Below are positions 43,246 to 55,229 of a stretch of 64,000 nucleotides of DNA, one piece after another. The translations under genes were made by a program, and so were the position numbers. The DNA comes from Chlorocebus sabaeus (Eukaryota > Chordata > Mammalia > Primates > Cercopithecidae): NCBI RefSeq assembly GCF_047675955.1, contig NC_132931.1:4213501-4277500 (forward strand). Direction: 5' to 3'. Every line of letters begins with the position of its first letter. Position 1 is the first letter of the stretch. The notes beneath the pieces are model-generated. The model saw nothing but the letters and a program-made list of their open reading frames with translations. It was not told the DNA's origin and ran no database searches.

Positions 43246-43600
43246 TCAGCTCGGTCACATGCCATACACAAGAAAAAGGGTGTGGGTAGAAGAGGGAATG
43301 ACTTTTAATCTCCACATTAACTTCATAACCAAATAGGGGGTGTTTCTTAGCATAATGGTCTGCTGCCAGTGGTGGAGAAAGAAAGGAAATAAAATAAAAT
43401 ATGGGCCAAATATTTGGCAATATGCATGTTGCCTCTTTGTTCTCACGATACCAATTCATTTCGAATGGGGGATCAGAATAATTGCTTAATTTGGGTGACT
43501 ATGGGTGCCAAGTGCTGCTTCTTTTCTTAGCTCTCACTACACTGAAGAACAATCCCACATCTAAGATGCAGTGTTCACAGGCTTCTGTAATTCCCCACCC
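43246..43600. other. Unique sequence
   Basis: No feature recognised. Minus-strand frames are unremarkable. Confidence 0.4.
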
Positions 43601-43617
43601 AGTTTCTACTGTGTGTG

Positions 43618-43912
43618 TTTTTTTTTTAATGAGACGGAGTCTCGCTCTGTCGCCCAGGCTGGAGTGCAGTGATGTCATCTCAGCTCACTGCAAGCTCCGC
43701 CTCCCAGGTTCACGCTATTCTCCTGCCTCAGCCTCCCGAGTAGCTGGGATTACAGGCATGCGTCACCATGTTGGGCTACATTTTTTGTATCTTTAGTAGA
43801 GACAGGGTTTCACTATGTCGGCCAGGCTGGTCTCCAACTCCTGACCTTGTCATCTCCCCGCCTCGGCCTCCCAAAGTGTTGGGATTACAGGCATCAGCCA
43901 CTGTGCCCGGCC
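43618..43912 (-). mobile_element. AluY, antisense
   Basis: T-run, GAGACGGAGTCTCGCTCTGT, CACTGCAAGCTCCGCCTCCC and a non-Y-typical GTCGGCCAGGCTGGTCTCC, ending GTGCCCGGCC. Short flanks TTTCTACT at 43603-43610 and 43916-43923. Confidence 0.92.
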
Positions 43913-45299
43913 CAATTTCTACTCTTCATGAATGTCCTCGTGGCTATCTGACATTAATGTGGAATGTATTCACGTGGCTGGGAGGGGAGGATAAGGGAGA
44001 TACTTTGCTCAGTGTCTCATCAAAGGCTTTTTGTGCACAAGCGTCTCTTGTATTTAGGGAAAGCTCTGCTTTTTAAGCCCCTTTCGGAGTCACTTCCACG
44101 TTAATTAGTAAGGGTATCATTTTATAAATTACAGCTTCATATCAGAGGAAAGCAGAGTTTATCTTAATTCAGTCAGCTGTGTGAAACACAGTACCCTAAT
44201 TTTAGCCCGCCGGTTCTGCAGATCCCTATGGAGTAAGGGAATGGCAGGTCTTCCGGAGAGAAATCCCAGTGGGTCCCCGACAAATCTCACTTTTGCCTCC
44301 AACAGCATCCCTGGTGGGGCTTGCTGAAGGGATCCCAGGACACTGAGTGGCATCTTTTCCACCATTAGCAATTCAGATTCGAATGCGAATCCTCCAAGCA
44401 ACACATGAAAGCAGCCCTGGTTAGCTCTGTGGCTCTGACGGGGGCACAGGCAAGAGGTTTCTTCACAGAGGAGGCTGACAGGGGCCCAGGCTCTGACAGA
44501 GCATAAGTCTTGGAGGATGGTGTTAAAGTTGGCGACAAACACCAGACAATCTCAGTCCAAAAGGGGAAGCCTGACAGTCTTCACTGCACCAGGGCCAAGC
44601 AGGTGCGAGGGCAATTCGAGTCTCAACGGCTCCTACTGGGAGCCCTCTAGAGAAATGGCATGGGGCAGAACAGAGACAGAAGATGTGAGCGCTGGTTGTG
44701 GTGTGGCCCCCACTTAAGACCTGCAGGATCACCACAGTCGAAAGGAAGAACGACTGGGGGTGTGGGGCAGGAGATGCGCCATGGATCGGAGGAACACTCC
44801 TAATGCCCCTTCCCTTCCTGCCATTGCCATTCTTGGACTCGCCTACAACCAACCACGTATCCGCTTTATTACCCTGAAATCAACTCAAGCTCACAGTGGT
44901 GGGTGGGAGCTACCTTCCCAATACCCATTATTCTGACACTTTGCTTCTTGCACTTAGAAATGGAAACCCAGGCAATAACTACTCAGGAACTCAGGTGATG
45001 GGAAAGGACCTGGTGGGGTGCTCTCCATATTGGTCCCCAGATCCCTCTGACAACCAGAGGCAAATTACTTCTAGAAATTACCAGAGTTAGGTGATCATCA
45101 AGATCCATTCAAGACAGCTCTAAAGGCTCCGAGGTCATTGACCTGGGATGAGGCCGTGGCACTGGAACTTGTAGTAGCTCCCCAGGTGATCTGGGTGTCA
45201 AGGTTGAGACCACTGGTGAAGACATTTACAACGAATACAAACCTGGGCATCCTTACCACCTTCTACCACTGCTGAAGACTGGTGATGGTTTTGGAATTC
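43913..45299. other. Unique sequence
   Basis: 1.4 kb with several 64-127-codon frames on both strands (44159-44852). They overlap, lack recognisable domains and have no supporting splice or start context. Higher GC than the surroundings but no CpG island. Confidence 0.45.
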
Positions 45300-45305
45300 A
45301 CATTT

Positions 45306-45604
45306 CCTTTTTTTTTTTCCTTTGAGATGAAGTCTCACTCTGTCACCCAGGCTGGACTGCAGTAGCACGATTTCTGCTCACTGCAACTTCTGCCTCCCAG
45401 ATTCAAGTGATTCTCCTGCCTCAGCCTCCCAAGTAGCTGGGACTACAGGTGCCCGCCACCACGCCTGGCTAATTTTTTGTATTTTTAGTAGAGACGGGGT
45501 TTCACTGTGTTAGCCAGGATGGTCTTGATCTCCTGACATTGTGATCCACCCGCCTCGGCCTCCCAAAGTGCTGGGATCACAGGCGTGAGCCACCACACCT
45601 GGCC
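45306..45604 (-). mobile_element. AluY/AluSc-type, antisense
   Basis: GAGATGAAGTCTCACTCTGTC, GTTAGCCAGGATGGTCTTGATCTCC (Y/Sc-type left arm), ending CACACCTGGCC. ATTTCCTTTT flanks both sides (from 45302 and 45609). Confidence 0.9.
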
Positions 45605-47368
45605 CCATATTTCCTTTTAAGGAAAGAATGTCAGCTTGGTTGTACAACCCTGAATAAGATTTATCCTTTTGGAAAAGTGGCACAGGCTTACAAAGTGAGA
45701 TCAACCATTGCTGATAGATCTGGAAGGGCCAGAAGGCACCAGTCCCTCCCTGGGTACCAGTGATGCCCACCATGTGGGAATGTGGCCTCGGGGGTTCGGG
45801 GGGCCAGTGACCATGTCTTGAACACTGAACCATTACCGCTGTGCACATGTCCCTGGCACCCACTACACACTGGCTGCCTGAGACACCAGGGGTCCTATTT
45901 CCAAGGAGCTAAGGCTCCTGGGGGCTGGAGGAAGGAAGCTCCTACTTGTCAGTTAAACAAAAGAATAATCCACAGCCCCCTTTCCAGTGTGTACTTTCGC
46001 TGTCATCCAACAGCCCATTACCATGTCACAGCACGGCGCACCCTTCCATAGGTCACTTTGTTTAAAATGACATGGATAATGCACATGTCAGCAAGCTGAC
46101 AGTCCTGGCCGTCCTTCAGAGATAAAAACCTCAAGGCGAGAGCCTGTTCTTATCTGGGGGACATGCATTGGTCTATCATCCAAGTCAGGCAGAACATGAT
46201 TTCTCCAGAGAGCACTTTTTTCATTTCCTGATTTTAAGGAAATCAAATAAGCACCATTTGTCTTCATCTGAATATGCTTGACCTGCTCAAATGATGATGT
46301 CTCGCATTTTATAACAGGCTACATATGCTGAATTCAAATTAACGACAGTACAGAACAAGAGCCTTTAGATCTCTCTTGGAGGCTGGCAGCAGAGAAGGAG
46401 AGAAAAATTCTGGGTTTGTTGGAAAGATCCCACTAAATACTAACCGCAGCATTCTGAATAAAATCCGCAAGCATGTAGGAGGTGAAAGTCAAAGCACAGG
46501 GCACAGGACAGATCCAGAAACGGGGGAAGGGAGGCCGAGTCCATCCTTTTGAAGCCAAGCAATACAGAAACCATGATATTCAGGTAACTCTTCTCGAAAT
46601 AACACAAAGCAGCAGTATAAATGGAAGGAAATTTGGTTGGGGACTGGGACAGCTAGAAGGAAAGACCAAACAGATAAATAATCCCTTTGCTTCAGGCAGC
46701 AGAACGATCACTTTACCAGGTTGTGATCCAATCTTCTGGAACCTCAGAAACTGAGTTCCTTTTCTTGATCCATGTTGATCTGGATACACAGAGGCTGGTG
46801 CCCATGAGCCTCGAAACAGAGCATGTACCTGCTGGAAGAACTGTCCTCCTACCTGGCTGTCCGCCCCGATGGGAAGAGGGCAGTTCCCATCGGACCTCCC
46901 TTGCCCACCCGTACCCCATGATGAGATTCCTAGGCACATACCATTAACATTTCTATCAAGAAGGCCAATAGGTACAGAAAAGCATATGGGTCAGTAAAAT
47001 AAATGCAGAAATGACATTATAAATGCATACTAGCAAGTTTAATGTTCTCATCATGGATTTTAAAAAAATCAGATGGTTATTAAAATAAATAATTTTATCT
47101 TTTAAAATGTTTTTGGGTCTATGAGTCATCTTCCACAAAGTAAAAACTCAGTGTCACATATATGCAATATTAAAGGTCTTGTTTTAAAAAAAAGTAGATC
47201 TGACAAATTAAACGTGTCATAGCATAGGAAATGTCACCGTGTGAATTATGCCCATCTTTCCTAAAGAGAAAAGGTCCTGTCAACATGAAGCTGGCATCCC
47301 ACCCTGTAGCTGTGTGTGGGAGGACTCCTCTGGTGTTCACAGCCTGTTATGTGCTGTGCCCACAATGT
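45605..47368. other. Unique sequence with one small hairpin
   Basis: 1.8 kb without a recognised transposon or exon. A perfect 10-bp inverted repeat (CCGATGGGAA/TTCCCATCGG) spans 46866-46893. 46060-46360 is AT-rich and motif-dense, a weak candidate for conserved non-coding DNA. Confidence 0.45.
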
Positions 47369-47381
47369 GGGGGGGGGGGGG
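47369..47381 (+). repeat. (G)13 homopolymer
   Basis: Thirteen consecutive G on the plus strand. Long G runs are rare in mammalian unique DNA and are prone to slippage and sequencing error. Confidence 0.9.
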
Positions 47382-48304
47382 CATCTTACCTTCTCTTCCT
47401 GGTCACTGTCACTGTCACACTGAAAATGAAGACAAGAGAATAAGGGTTAGTGTAAGAACTGAGTATGTTTTTGCTTTTGATGCCTCATCCCCCAACCCTC
47501 TTACAAAAAACGTGCAAGATAAGTAAAGGAAATAAAAAATGTTGTCTTCTTGGAAAGAAAGAGTTTCTCGAGCTCAAGTGCTAGTAAACAGCATCCGAAG
47601 CAAAATGCTATCCAGATGCAAAAAAGGTGTTTTGTTCATTTCATCTGATGCCTGTACTCTGTGGCTCTTCCTCAGGTCAGTCCAGCAAGGTGCTCAATCA
47701 TACAAGTGAGTGCTTCCCTCCCACCACAGCAGGGTAGAGGCGATGCCCCTCTAGGAGTCAGCCACAGGATTAAGGTGAATCAAGATTGTTCAATGAAATT
47801 CAGAGCAAAATCCATTTCTTAACGAAGACATGCTATCTTCAGCTAATGTGAATGGCTGTATCTCTCCCGGTGCTTTTCTATAGGAAAAGAGGTAAACCTC
47901 TGGGCATCATAGTCGCTCATTTGAACTTTGAAGGAAACAGAACATAATGGCCAAGGCTCACCACTTGTGATGGCTGCCTTTTCCAGTTTAGAGGCCCAGA
48001 GAATAGAAGGAACACTCCCTATAAAAAGTATGCTGAAGACAAGAGGTCAGGGTAGTAAATCAAAAATATGGGCAAACAAATACGCTTTAGGGCCATAGAC
48101 TCAGATCATATCAAACAGATCCCAAATTCCAACCATTTAGTTGGTTTGGGATAAGCAGAGAGTGATGATTAATAATTAACCTCAATCTTTGGGTTCCTCA
48201 CGATAAGCAAAGGAAAAAAGAATACAACTTAAAAAAAAATGAAGTGTTTTGCTAATTCAATATTCAATGAAAAACTGGGGGATGTGTTTCGTTAGAGTAA
48301 AGCT
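47382..48304. other. Unique sequence holding copy A of a 37-bp repeat
   Basis: No gene. Positions 47883-47919 match 48912-48948 in 35 of 37 bases in direct orientation. The rest is unrecognised. Confidence 0.5.
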
Positions 48305-48765
48305 CAGCAGATAAATATATCCATTCATTCACTCAATAGCCCTTGATAAGGAACTGCTAAACTAGACTGAAATTCACCTGAGATACAGGCCTGGCTCTAA
48401 AGGAGCCTTCCATTTAGCAGTAAGACATGAAGCTAGGATACAGACACTAGCAGGGGTGTGGCATGATCAGAGCTGCTTCCATGAGGATGACTTTCTGTGG
48501 GACCATGGAGAGAGTGCACAGTGGGGAAAAAACAGGTCACAGGGAGAGCAGTTTGGCAGCCATTCCACTGTCTAACCCAGGGTGGTGCCATGGTTTAGGA
48601 AGGGAGAAGCAGATGGCAGAGCAATTCTGAAGGTAGAACCAACAGGATTTGATAACACATGGATATGGGAAGCAAGTAACAGAGATGCATCTAGGATGAT
48701 GCCAAGGTTTTTTAGTGTGGCCACCTGGACATGGGAGTTGGTACAGCTTTGAACAGAAACAGGAA
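48305..48765 (-). mobile_element. L2 LINE, antisense
   Basis: CATTCATTCACTCAATAGCCCTTGATAAGG at the 3' end, GGTGTGGCATGATCAGAGCTGC (reverse of L2 ATCTGATCATGTCAC), GAAGGTAGAACCAACAGGATTTG and GATGATGCCAAGGTTTTTTAG, all in reverse L2 order. The segment between is partly deleted. Confidence 0.75.
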
Positions 48766-49290
48766 ATAAATTTGCTCGTAGGCGGCCACTGCTGGCTAGA
48801 TCCCCGCAGCCAATCACAACTCCCTTCTCCCTAGTCTGTACCTTCTCCTGACACTCTGAGGTTAAAAATGCCAGGCACTTTCTTTCCCGATTTTTCTTGC
48901 AGCTAAAGGTGGGAAAAGAGGTAAACCTCTGGGCATTGTAGTCGCTCACTGGAAGACCCATCTTTGACCAGTGAGATTCGGAAATCTGATGAGGGCTCTA
49001 GAAACAATTTTGTCTCCCCAGTAAACAAAGAAAAGAAGGAACCACCTGCCTCTGGCCTTTGAACATGAGTGTGTAAGAACATGATGTCTGGATATGTAGC
49101 AGCCATCTTGCAAAAATGAGGCAAAAAGACTCAGTACAAAAACAACAGAGTGGGACCAAGGGAAAAAAGCCTGACAGAATTGGACCACTGAATCCATCTC
49201 AGAGCAGCCTGCCTCAGGACTTTTATTCAGAAAACACTAAGTTACCTTATTGTTTAAGCTCCTATTAGAGAGCTTTTAATGGGAAGTAAC
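48766..49290. repeat. Probable old interspersed repeat, family not assigned
   Basis: CTTGCAGCTAAAGGTGG, ACCAGTGAGATTCGG, ATGATGTCTGGATATGTAGCAGCCATCTTGC and TGAGGCAAAAAGAC recall a mammal-wide repeat (AGCTAGGGGTGGCCATGTGAC..CAATGAGATG..GCAGCCATCTTGCGACCATGAGG). I cannot name the family. The 37-bp block at 48912-48948 looks inserted where the consensus would read CCATGTGAC. Confidence 0.5.
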
Positions 49291-51480
49291 AGAACACCCA
49301 TCTAAATAGACTTCTTGCTATTATGAGACAACCTGGGGACTACTTATTCTTTTCAGACTAAGCACTCTGTTCAAAAAGCATTTAGGAACTTATATGACAA
49401 TCTTATAGGCTGGAGGATTAGAACATTTTCTACTTCTCCCATTGGCTCCTCAGTGTCACAGGTTAGTCAGATATTCAGTGACAGTGATTTAACCAAGTCC
49501 AATGCATCATTTCCAACCCAGCTTCCAACCTCAGATTGTCTACATTTACATTCTTTGACTTGATGAGTAGTTTCTTTATTACAATAAGTCAAATGAGCTG
49601 AGAAAGAAATGGGAAGAGATGAAGACTTTGAAGCCCTAGAACCGCAGGTGGATGAGGAACAATAGTGTCCTGATTGTGTGATCTCTCCATTGCCTTTAAT
49701 TAAGCCCTCTGTGAGGTTCCTAAGACCCGGGCACACTTTCAAGAGTGACAATGCACAATTCAGGAGGGGTGTGGAAGGCAGAAGACTATTTTGCCAGGCA
49801 GGCTTATGTTCCCAGATGTTCACAGCGCTCCTTGTGAGGTAATCAATGACAGCTGAAGGCTGTGGCATCGCATTTGCCCACCTCCCCAAGGATCTGGTGT
49901 GCAGGGAGGAGGAGGAGTGGGGTAGTTGGGAAAGAACCACCACTGTGCCCCCTATCCTAACGGCAGTATGTCCCTGGGAATGGTTATTTCTATCAAAGTG
50001 TTAAGCTTCCTGCTTTCCAACAGTCCAGTTCTAATTTCAAGGTCCACTTAATTCTGCATCAAGTAATTACTGATCTACCCAGAAGCACCTTGTCTCCAGA
50101 GTTAAGCATATGGTGAAGAACCGAGACCTACTGGTATCCATTATGGAAGCAGCACGGATGCCAAGCCGATTAAAAATGCTCAGGCTCCCCACACAACATG
50201 CCGGGTGAGTGACAGCTCCTCGACAAGGCCAGTCGTGGAGTCTGCCAAAACAGTCTCTGCTGCACTGGGGTCCACATGGTGTGCTGAGAAAACAGTTCCA
50301 TTTCTGGTATTAAATTCCCATACTGACCCGAGGACTTTGCCGTGAGCTCAGCAGGAGCGCACCATCCAATTTACAGCTCCACTCTCTGGAGCCTCGAGTG
50401 CCAGCCCCTGGCAGAGACGAATGATGGTCAACCCCTCCAGCTCATAAATTATGCAAAGGCAATAAATGCACTCAGCAAACAGCGCCTAACGTTTGCCTTG
50501 CCTGGCTCCTAACACACTCTGTAAAAAGCCAGAAGCTCGACACATACAAGAGGTCTATTCCACTCATAAAGGGGGTTTGTTGACAACCCCAGACGGAAAG
50601 CGAGCCACAGTCCTAAGGAGTCTTTCTGCTTCACTGGCAGCGGTTTATGGGCCTGCTTTATGAAAAAGGGAGGCTGTTTTATAGAGTCAGTGTGGGTAGA
50701 ATTCATGGCCTCAAATTCACATTTAATACACTGTACAGCTTTCACACCCTAAGTTCAACACACTGTGGATTTTTTTGGCCAAATGATTCTTGGTCTTCAA
50801 AGGTTAAAAGAAGAAGTGTCTGCTCCTCGATCCCTAGATACCCACTCCAATTTATAAGAGTTCACATTGAGCCACCTCCTGATGCAGGTTTATGTTCTGC
50901 ATGAGGCTGGGAAATGGAAAAGGCATGTCAGATGCAGAGACGGGGTCCCAGCAGATTTGACCATTTTAAGCATTTTGACATCGGGGTCCTGCTTTGGTTT
51001 ATTAGCAAACAGGTTGCACGCTAACTACCAGCTTGAGGTGACGGAGTACTCTCCATGACAAGATTTCAAAGCCCGCTTGAAAAGCTAAAAATATTTCCTC
51101 CATTTTAAAAGCAAGAAATGAAAAGAGACAAAAAGGAACAACCAGGTCTTACAGCAATGACAGGTAAGAATTCCTGGTTACCCGGCCTTCAGACAAAGAC
51201 ATGACCCGAACTATCACAGACAAAAGGAGAGAAAGAAGAGGTGTGCACGCCAGGCCACAGGCTTCAAATGCGCAGTTAGAAAGGGACTAGTTCCTAAACC
51301 TGAGTCCCTCCAGCCATCCCAATACTGCAACCGCTCAACTCCATCTTCACTGTCTCCTCCCCTGGTTTCATGAATCAAAAGTGAACTGCTGGAGGCACAG
51401 TCTTCCTTTCCCAGACAGGTCTTAACTCTTAAACAACCAACCAACCAACCCACCCAGTCTTTCTCCTTTTGAAAATACAG
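49291..51480. other. Unique sequence with conserved-looking patch 50100-50520
   Basis: 2.2 kb without a recognised transposon. It includes the longest frame in the window (49467-49943, minus, 158 codons), with no domain I recognise and serine-rich low-information text. A (CCAA)n run sits at 51435-51457. Confidence 0.45.
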
Positions 51481-51486
51481 ATTTAT

Positions 51487-51792
51487 GGCTGGGCAACAGG
51501 GCTCACGCCTGTAATCCCAGCACTTTGGGAGGCTGAGGTCAGGAGTTCGAGACCAGCCTGACCAACACAGTGAAATGCCATCTCTACTAAAAATACAAAA
51601 ATTAGCCAGGCGTGGTGGCATGCGCCTGTAATCCCAGCTACTCAGGAGGCTGAGTCAGGAGAATCGCTTGAGCCTGGGAGACGGAGGTTGCAGTGAGCCA
51701 AGATCGTACCACTGCATTCCACCCTGGGCAACAGAGCAAGACTCCATCTCACAAACAAGCAAAGAAACAAAAAATCAAAAAAAAAAAAATAT
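51487..51792 (+). mobile_element. AluS, sense, small deletion
   Basis: GGCTGGGCAACAGGGCTCACG start, lacks the GGCGGATCACCT segment (GGCTGAGGTCAGGAGTTCG), and has ATTAGCCAGGCGTGGTGGC with a long decayed A/C tail ending in A12. Confidence 0.92.
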
Positions 51793-52135
51793 TTACTGGA
51801 TACATTTTTTAAAAAATTACCCATAAATCTGTAATTCTTAGGTAAACACTTAATACATTTGTGTAAGTCTTTCCAGTCTTAAGGATAAAATCCCCCTCAT
51901 CTTTCAAACATACATTTTAAGAAATAAAAATGAATTCCTACCATTTTGGAACCTGCTTTGGTTTTCACATAACACGTCAAATATTTTAGTTTAATCAGTA
52001 AAATTTGTCCTGTAACATCACTTTAAAAAATAGCGACACTGCAATCTGCTGTGTGGATTGTAACATAATCTAATAAAAAAATTCCCCAGTGCTGGGTATT
52101 TAGATTGTTTCAATTGCACTTCCTAGAATTTTTCC
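51793..52135. repeat. AT-rich, possible old L1-type 3'UTR segment
   Basis: GCTTTGGTTTTCACATAACACG, GCAATCTGCTGTGTGGATTGTAACATAATC and GGGTATTTAGATTGTTTCAATTGC recall the old segment GTATTCCATTGTATGGATGTACCATAAT..GGGCATTTAGGTTGTTTCC. Weak. Confidence 0.45.
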
Positions 52136-52329
52136 CTCTGCACCCATTCACCAATATTGCTGTTTGTGACTCTCTTTTCAAGGCCCTTCCTTTTCTGCAT
52201 ATTCTTTAATGTCACTGTCTCCCCAGAGTTGCATCTGGAGTTCTATTGTTTCTATGTGACTTTCAAGGGAGTCCTTAAAGTTTCCCTTGGTCCCTTCTAC
52301 CATGTGTATGCTGAAACTCAAAAATCTCT

Positions 52330-52500
52330 ATGCCCACATTTGCCAGATGTGTAACTTTGGAAAAGTTATTTAAACTCTCTGGGCCTTAGTTTACTTGTCT
52401 GTAAAATATGGCTAGAAGAGGAGAATGCGTTAATACATGTAAACAACTTAGTGCACAGTACCAAGTATGTACAGACGATAAATGTTAACTATTATTAAAC
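52330..52500 (+). mobile_element. MIR SINE, sense
   Basis: GATGTGTAACTTTGGAAAAGTTATTTAAACTCTCTGGGCC, GTTTACTTGTCTGTAAAATATGGC and CAGTACCAAGTATGTACAGACGATAAATGTTAACTATTATT follow MIR from core to 3' end. Confidence 0.9.
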
Positions 52501-52985
52501 TTCTGTTGGGTATGTGCCCCCTCTTGAAGTGCGGCGAATGCCTCAGACTCAAGTATCCATCTAAATCTGGACTCAACATCTTTGCTCACCTGAAACTGCC
52601 CCTCTCCCACGTTGCCCTTGGTAATAGCATCACCAAGCAATCACTCAACTGCGTAAGTGAAGAGTCTTATCCTTGACCCTATCCTTGAGCAGACTTATCT
52701 TCCTCTCACCCCACATTATTGATTCTACTTTCTAACTCTCCATCCCTGTGGCCATGGCTACTGCTTTAGTTCAGGGTTTTATTTTGTCATTACAAGAGGA
52801 TAATGACTGCTTTCCAAGGTCTATGCTCTCTTCCTTTTCTAATCCAAGTCCTTATTGACCAGAGTGGATTTCCTAAATTTCTATTTGATGCAGATGCTTC
52901 ACAAGGCCTATGAAGACCCTTCATATTCTGTTTCTAATCCCCCTCAACTCCCAAATCCCAACCACTCTCTCAACACAATGCTTCT
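52501..52985 (+). mobile_element. L2 LINE, sense, 5' piece
   Basis: CTTGACCCTATCC, TTATTGATTCTACTTTCTAAC, CTCTCCATCCCTGTGGCCATGG and ACAAGGCCTATGAAGACCC track L2 (GTCGATTCTACCTCC, CTCTCCATCTCCACTGCC, AAGGCCCTCCACAATC). Confidence 0.65.
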
Positions 52986-53189
52986 TAAGCTTTCTGCGGT
53001 AAAGAGCCATTTGTTTTTGTTTTGCTTTCCTTAATTTCTAATATGTTATGACAATTACTTTTGTAAAACATAATAAAAAGTCAAATTCTTGAAAAATGAA
53101 AAAGAAAAACAAATATATATGAAATACATTTAAAAAAATTATTAGATTTATGAAACACAAAATTATGCTACTGAGTTACTCTAAAAGTT

Positions 53190-53640
53190 TCCCAATGCTT
53201 ACTCTTGACTGCCCATACTAATCTCACAGCAGGTTGGTTGCAAACAGCTTGTGGCCTGGCCCTGGTTGGCATCCTCTCATTGTGTGGCACTATCCTAACA
53301 TACCTTGCTCCAACCACACCCCCTCACACTCAGTCATGCCATCAGTTGTCTGCATTTAACAATTCCCTCTACTGGGAATTCTATTCCTTCAAGTTTCTAC
53401 CTAAAAGCCTGACATTCACCTTCGAAACATAGCTCCTTTTTTGAATCTTCCAATACTTTTCCAGAAAGACTTAACTGCTTCTGTCTCCATCCCTTACAAA
53501 ACTGTACTGCAGTTGTTTGCCACAACAGTCTTTCCTACCAGAGAATGAGCTCCAGGTAAGGACAGTGCCTTGCTTATCTTTGTACCTCTAGGCCTTGGGA
53601 CACAACAGGTGCTCAATTATACTAATAAGTTAATCTCATT
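53190..53640 (+). mobile_element. L2 LINE, sense, 3' piece
   Basis: TTGCTCCAACCACACCC, GGGAATTCTATTCCTTCAAG, GAGAATGAGCTCCAGGTAAGGACAGTGCC, TTTGTACCTCTAGGCCTTGG and CAACAGGTGCTCAATTATACTAAT fit the L2 3' end. Probably the same element as 52501-52985, split by AT-rich text at 52986-53189. Confidence 0.75.
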
Positions 53641-55217
53641 CTTCTTGAGTATTGTTCAAACTGTAGTTGAGTCCATGCAGCATAAGCAAAGTATGATTTA
53701 AAAGGCAGGTGATTCCAAAGAGAAAGTACAGGAAACACTAATATGATTGCTTAATGCAAAGAGATGTATGTGTGAACACACTGAGGGAGATCAAAATTGT
53801 TAGCAGAGCCTAGAGTTGGGGCCCAGAAGAAAATGTCTTCCATTAAAAGGCTCAGAAAAGATGTGATTATGACATTATTACACTTCTTCAAAAGCAAATA
53901 TTTTTCATTTTCATTTGGGAATCTCAGTATCTGTGTTTTAAGACTCCGGTCCAAATTGAAATGAGTCAAGATCTGTGACATCTCTCTGTCTCATTCAGAA
54001 TGTAGGAACAAGACGGAATTCTAGGTACCTTGTGATGGAATGCATTCTTAAGCAGAGAGTGGCAATCATTGAATATATCACATACAATGACATTGAGGAG
54101 GGCATTGCTCTCTATTCTGCTCAATGGACCTTGCTAGAACAGTTATTTCGTATCTCAAATCCATTTATCATTGCCACCAAAGATGTCAGGGCTGAATACC
54201 ACTGCTGAACAAAGTTATTTCATTCTTGTTTCTGCCTAAAGGAAATGAGAGGAAAATGAGGGAGAACCCCAACTTGTAAACTACAATATCTAACATCAAG
54301 TATAATTTAACTTTGCCAGTGACAAAACAAATCGATTCCACTTTGGGGCAGGCGGTTTATCTAAGACCTTAAAGACATCCCTCACCTAAAAGCAATTTCA
54401 CAAGAAGCCACCTGCAGAAAACATGACACTTGTTTTCTTATTTAAAGAAGTAAGATAGCAGCATGGTGACTAAAAACATGTTTACCATCCCCTGCCCAGC
54501 TGCCCAGTCCTTTGCTCATGTAAAAAGGGGCCACCATTTTGTGCCACACATGGCAGCGCTGATGCTGCCTGTTTTTCATCGATCCACAAAGCCCTATTTT
54601 CACATTGTTTACATTGCTCTCATATTGGTTTTGGACTAAGTGAAATTTAAAGCTACTGGGGCCCTAGACATTTTTAAATTTTTAATCCTGAAAATGTTCT
54701 TACTCAGACCGTATTCTTACTGACTGTAAAAGAATGCCATTGACTCCTCCCCTCTATCTTAACAGTAACTATGCCTGATCAAATAAAATAGTTCAGATAA
54801 AATGAAAGCCTAATTAAAGGATTCATGTTGCAAACAACAATTTACAAGAATAAAGCTTTTGGCAATCACCTAATGAGTCCATTTGAAAATAACATGAGGT
54901 CCACCAGTCTTCAACTGTTTAGGAGATACAACAGAGAATCAACTCTCAGAAGCCTCTGGAATTTGGTACTGATAACCCAGCATTCCTGCATGGGGGAGTT
55001 CTCAGAATCTGACATTTTGGCAAGTTCTCAGTTTGAACTGGCCAGAGCTCAAAGAACCAGTGTGATCTGAGGGGGCTAAGGGAACACTTCTTATTCCCCC
55101 TCCAGCATCTCAGATAATCACACACTTTCAACCAACAACTTTCACGTAACTACTATGTGCTAGGTTCATTCTACCACCCATTAGAAGTGCTAATATATTG
55201 ACAGAAATCAGGTTTCC
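53641..55217. other. Unique sequence
   Basis: 1.6 kb without a recognised transposon or exon. Frames at 53751-54208 and 54825-55131 lack recognisable domains. Confidence 0.45.
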
Positions 55218-55229
55218 AAACTTGAAGTT

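Noticed and set aside
44159..44852. Adjacent 127- and 109-codon minus-strand frames as a possible gene
   Set aside because: They overlap an opposite-strand frame, have no recognised domain and are not linked by visible splice sites. Considered chance frames in GC-richer DNA.
43913..45299. Possible CpG island
   Set aside because: GC is somewhat raised but CpGs are sparse and no promoter-like structure is visible.
49467..49943. 158-codon minus-strand open frame, the longest in the window
   Set aside because: No recognisable domain, serine-rich and low-information composition, no splice or polyadenylation context. Length is within chance expectation for 64 kb.
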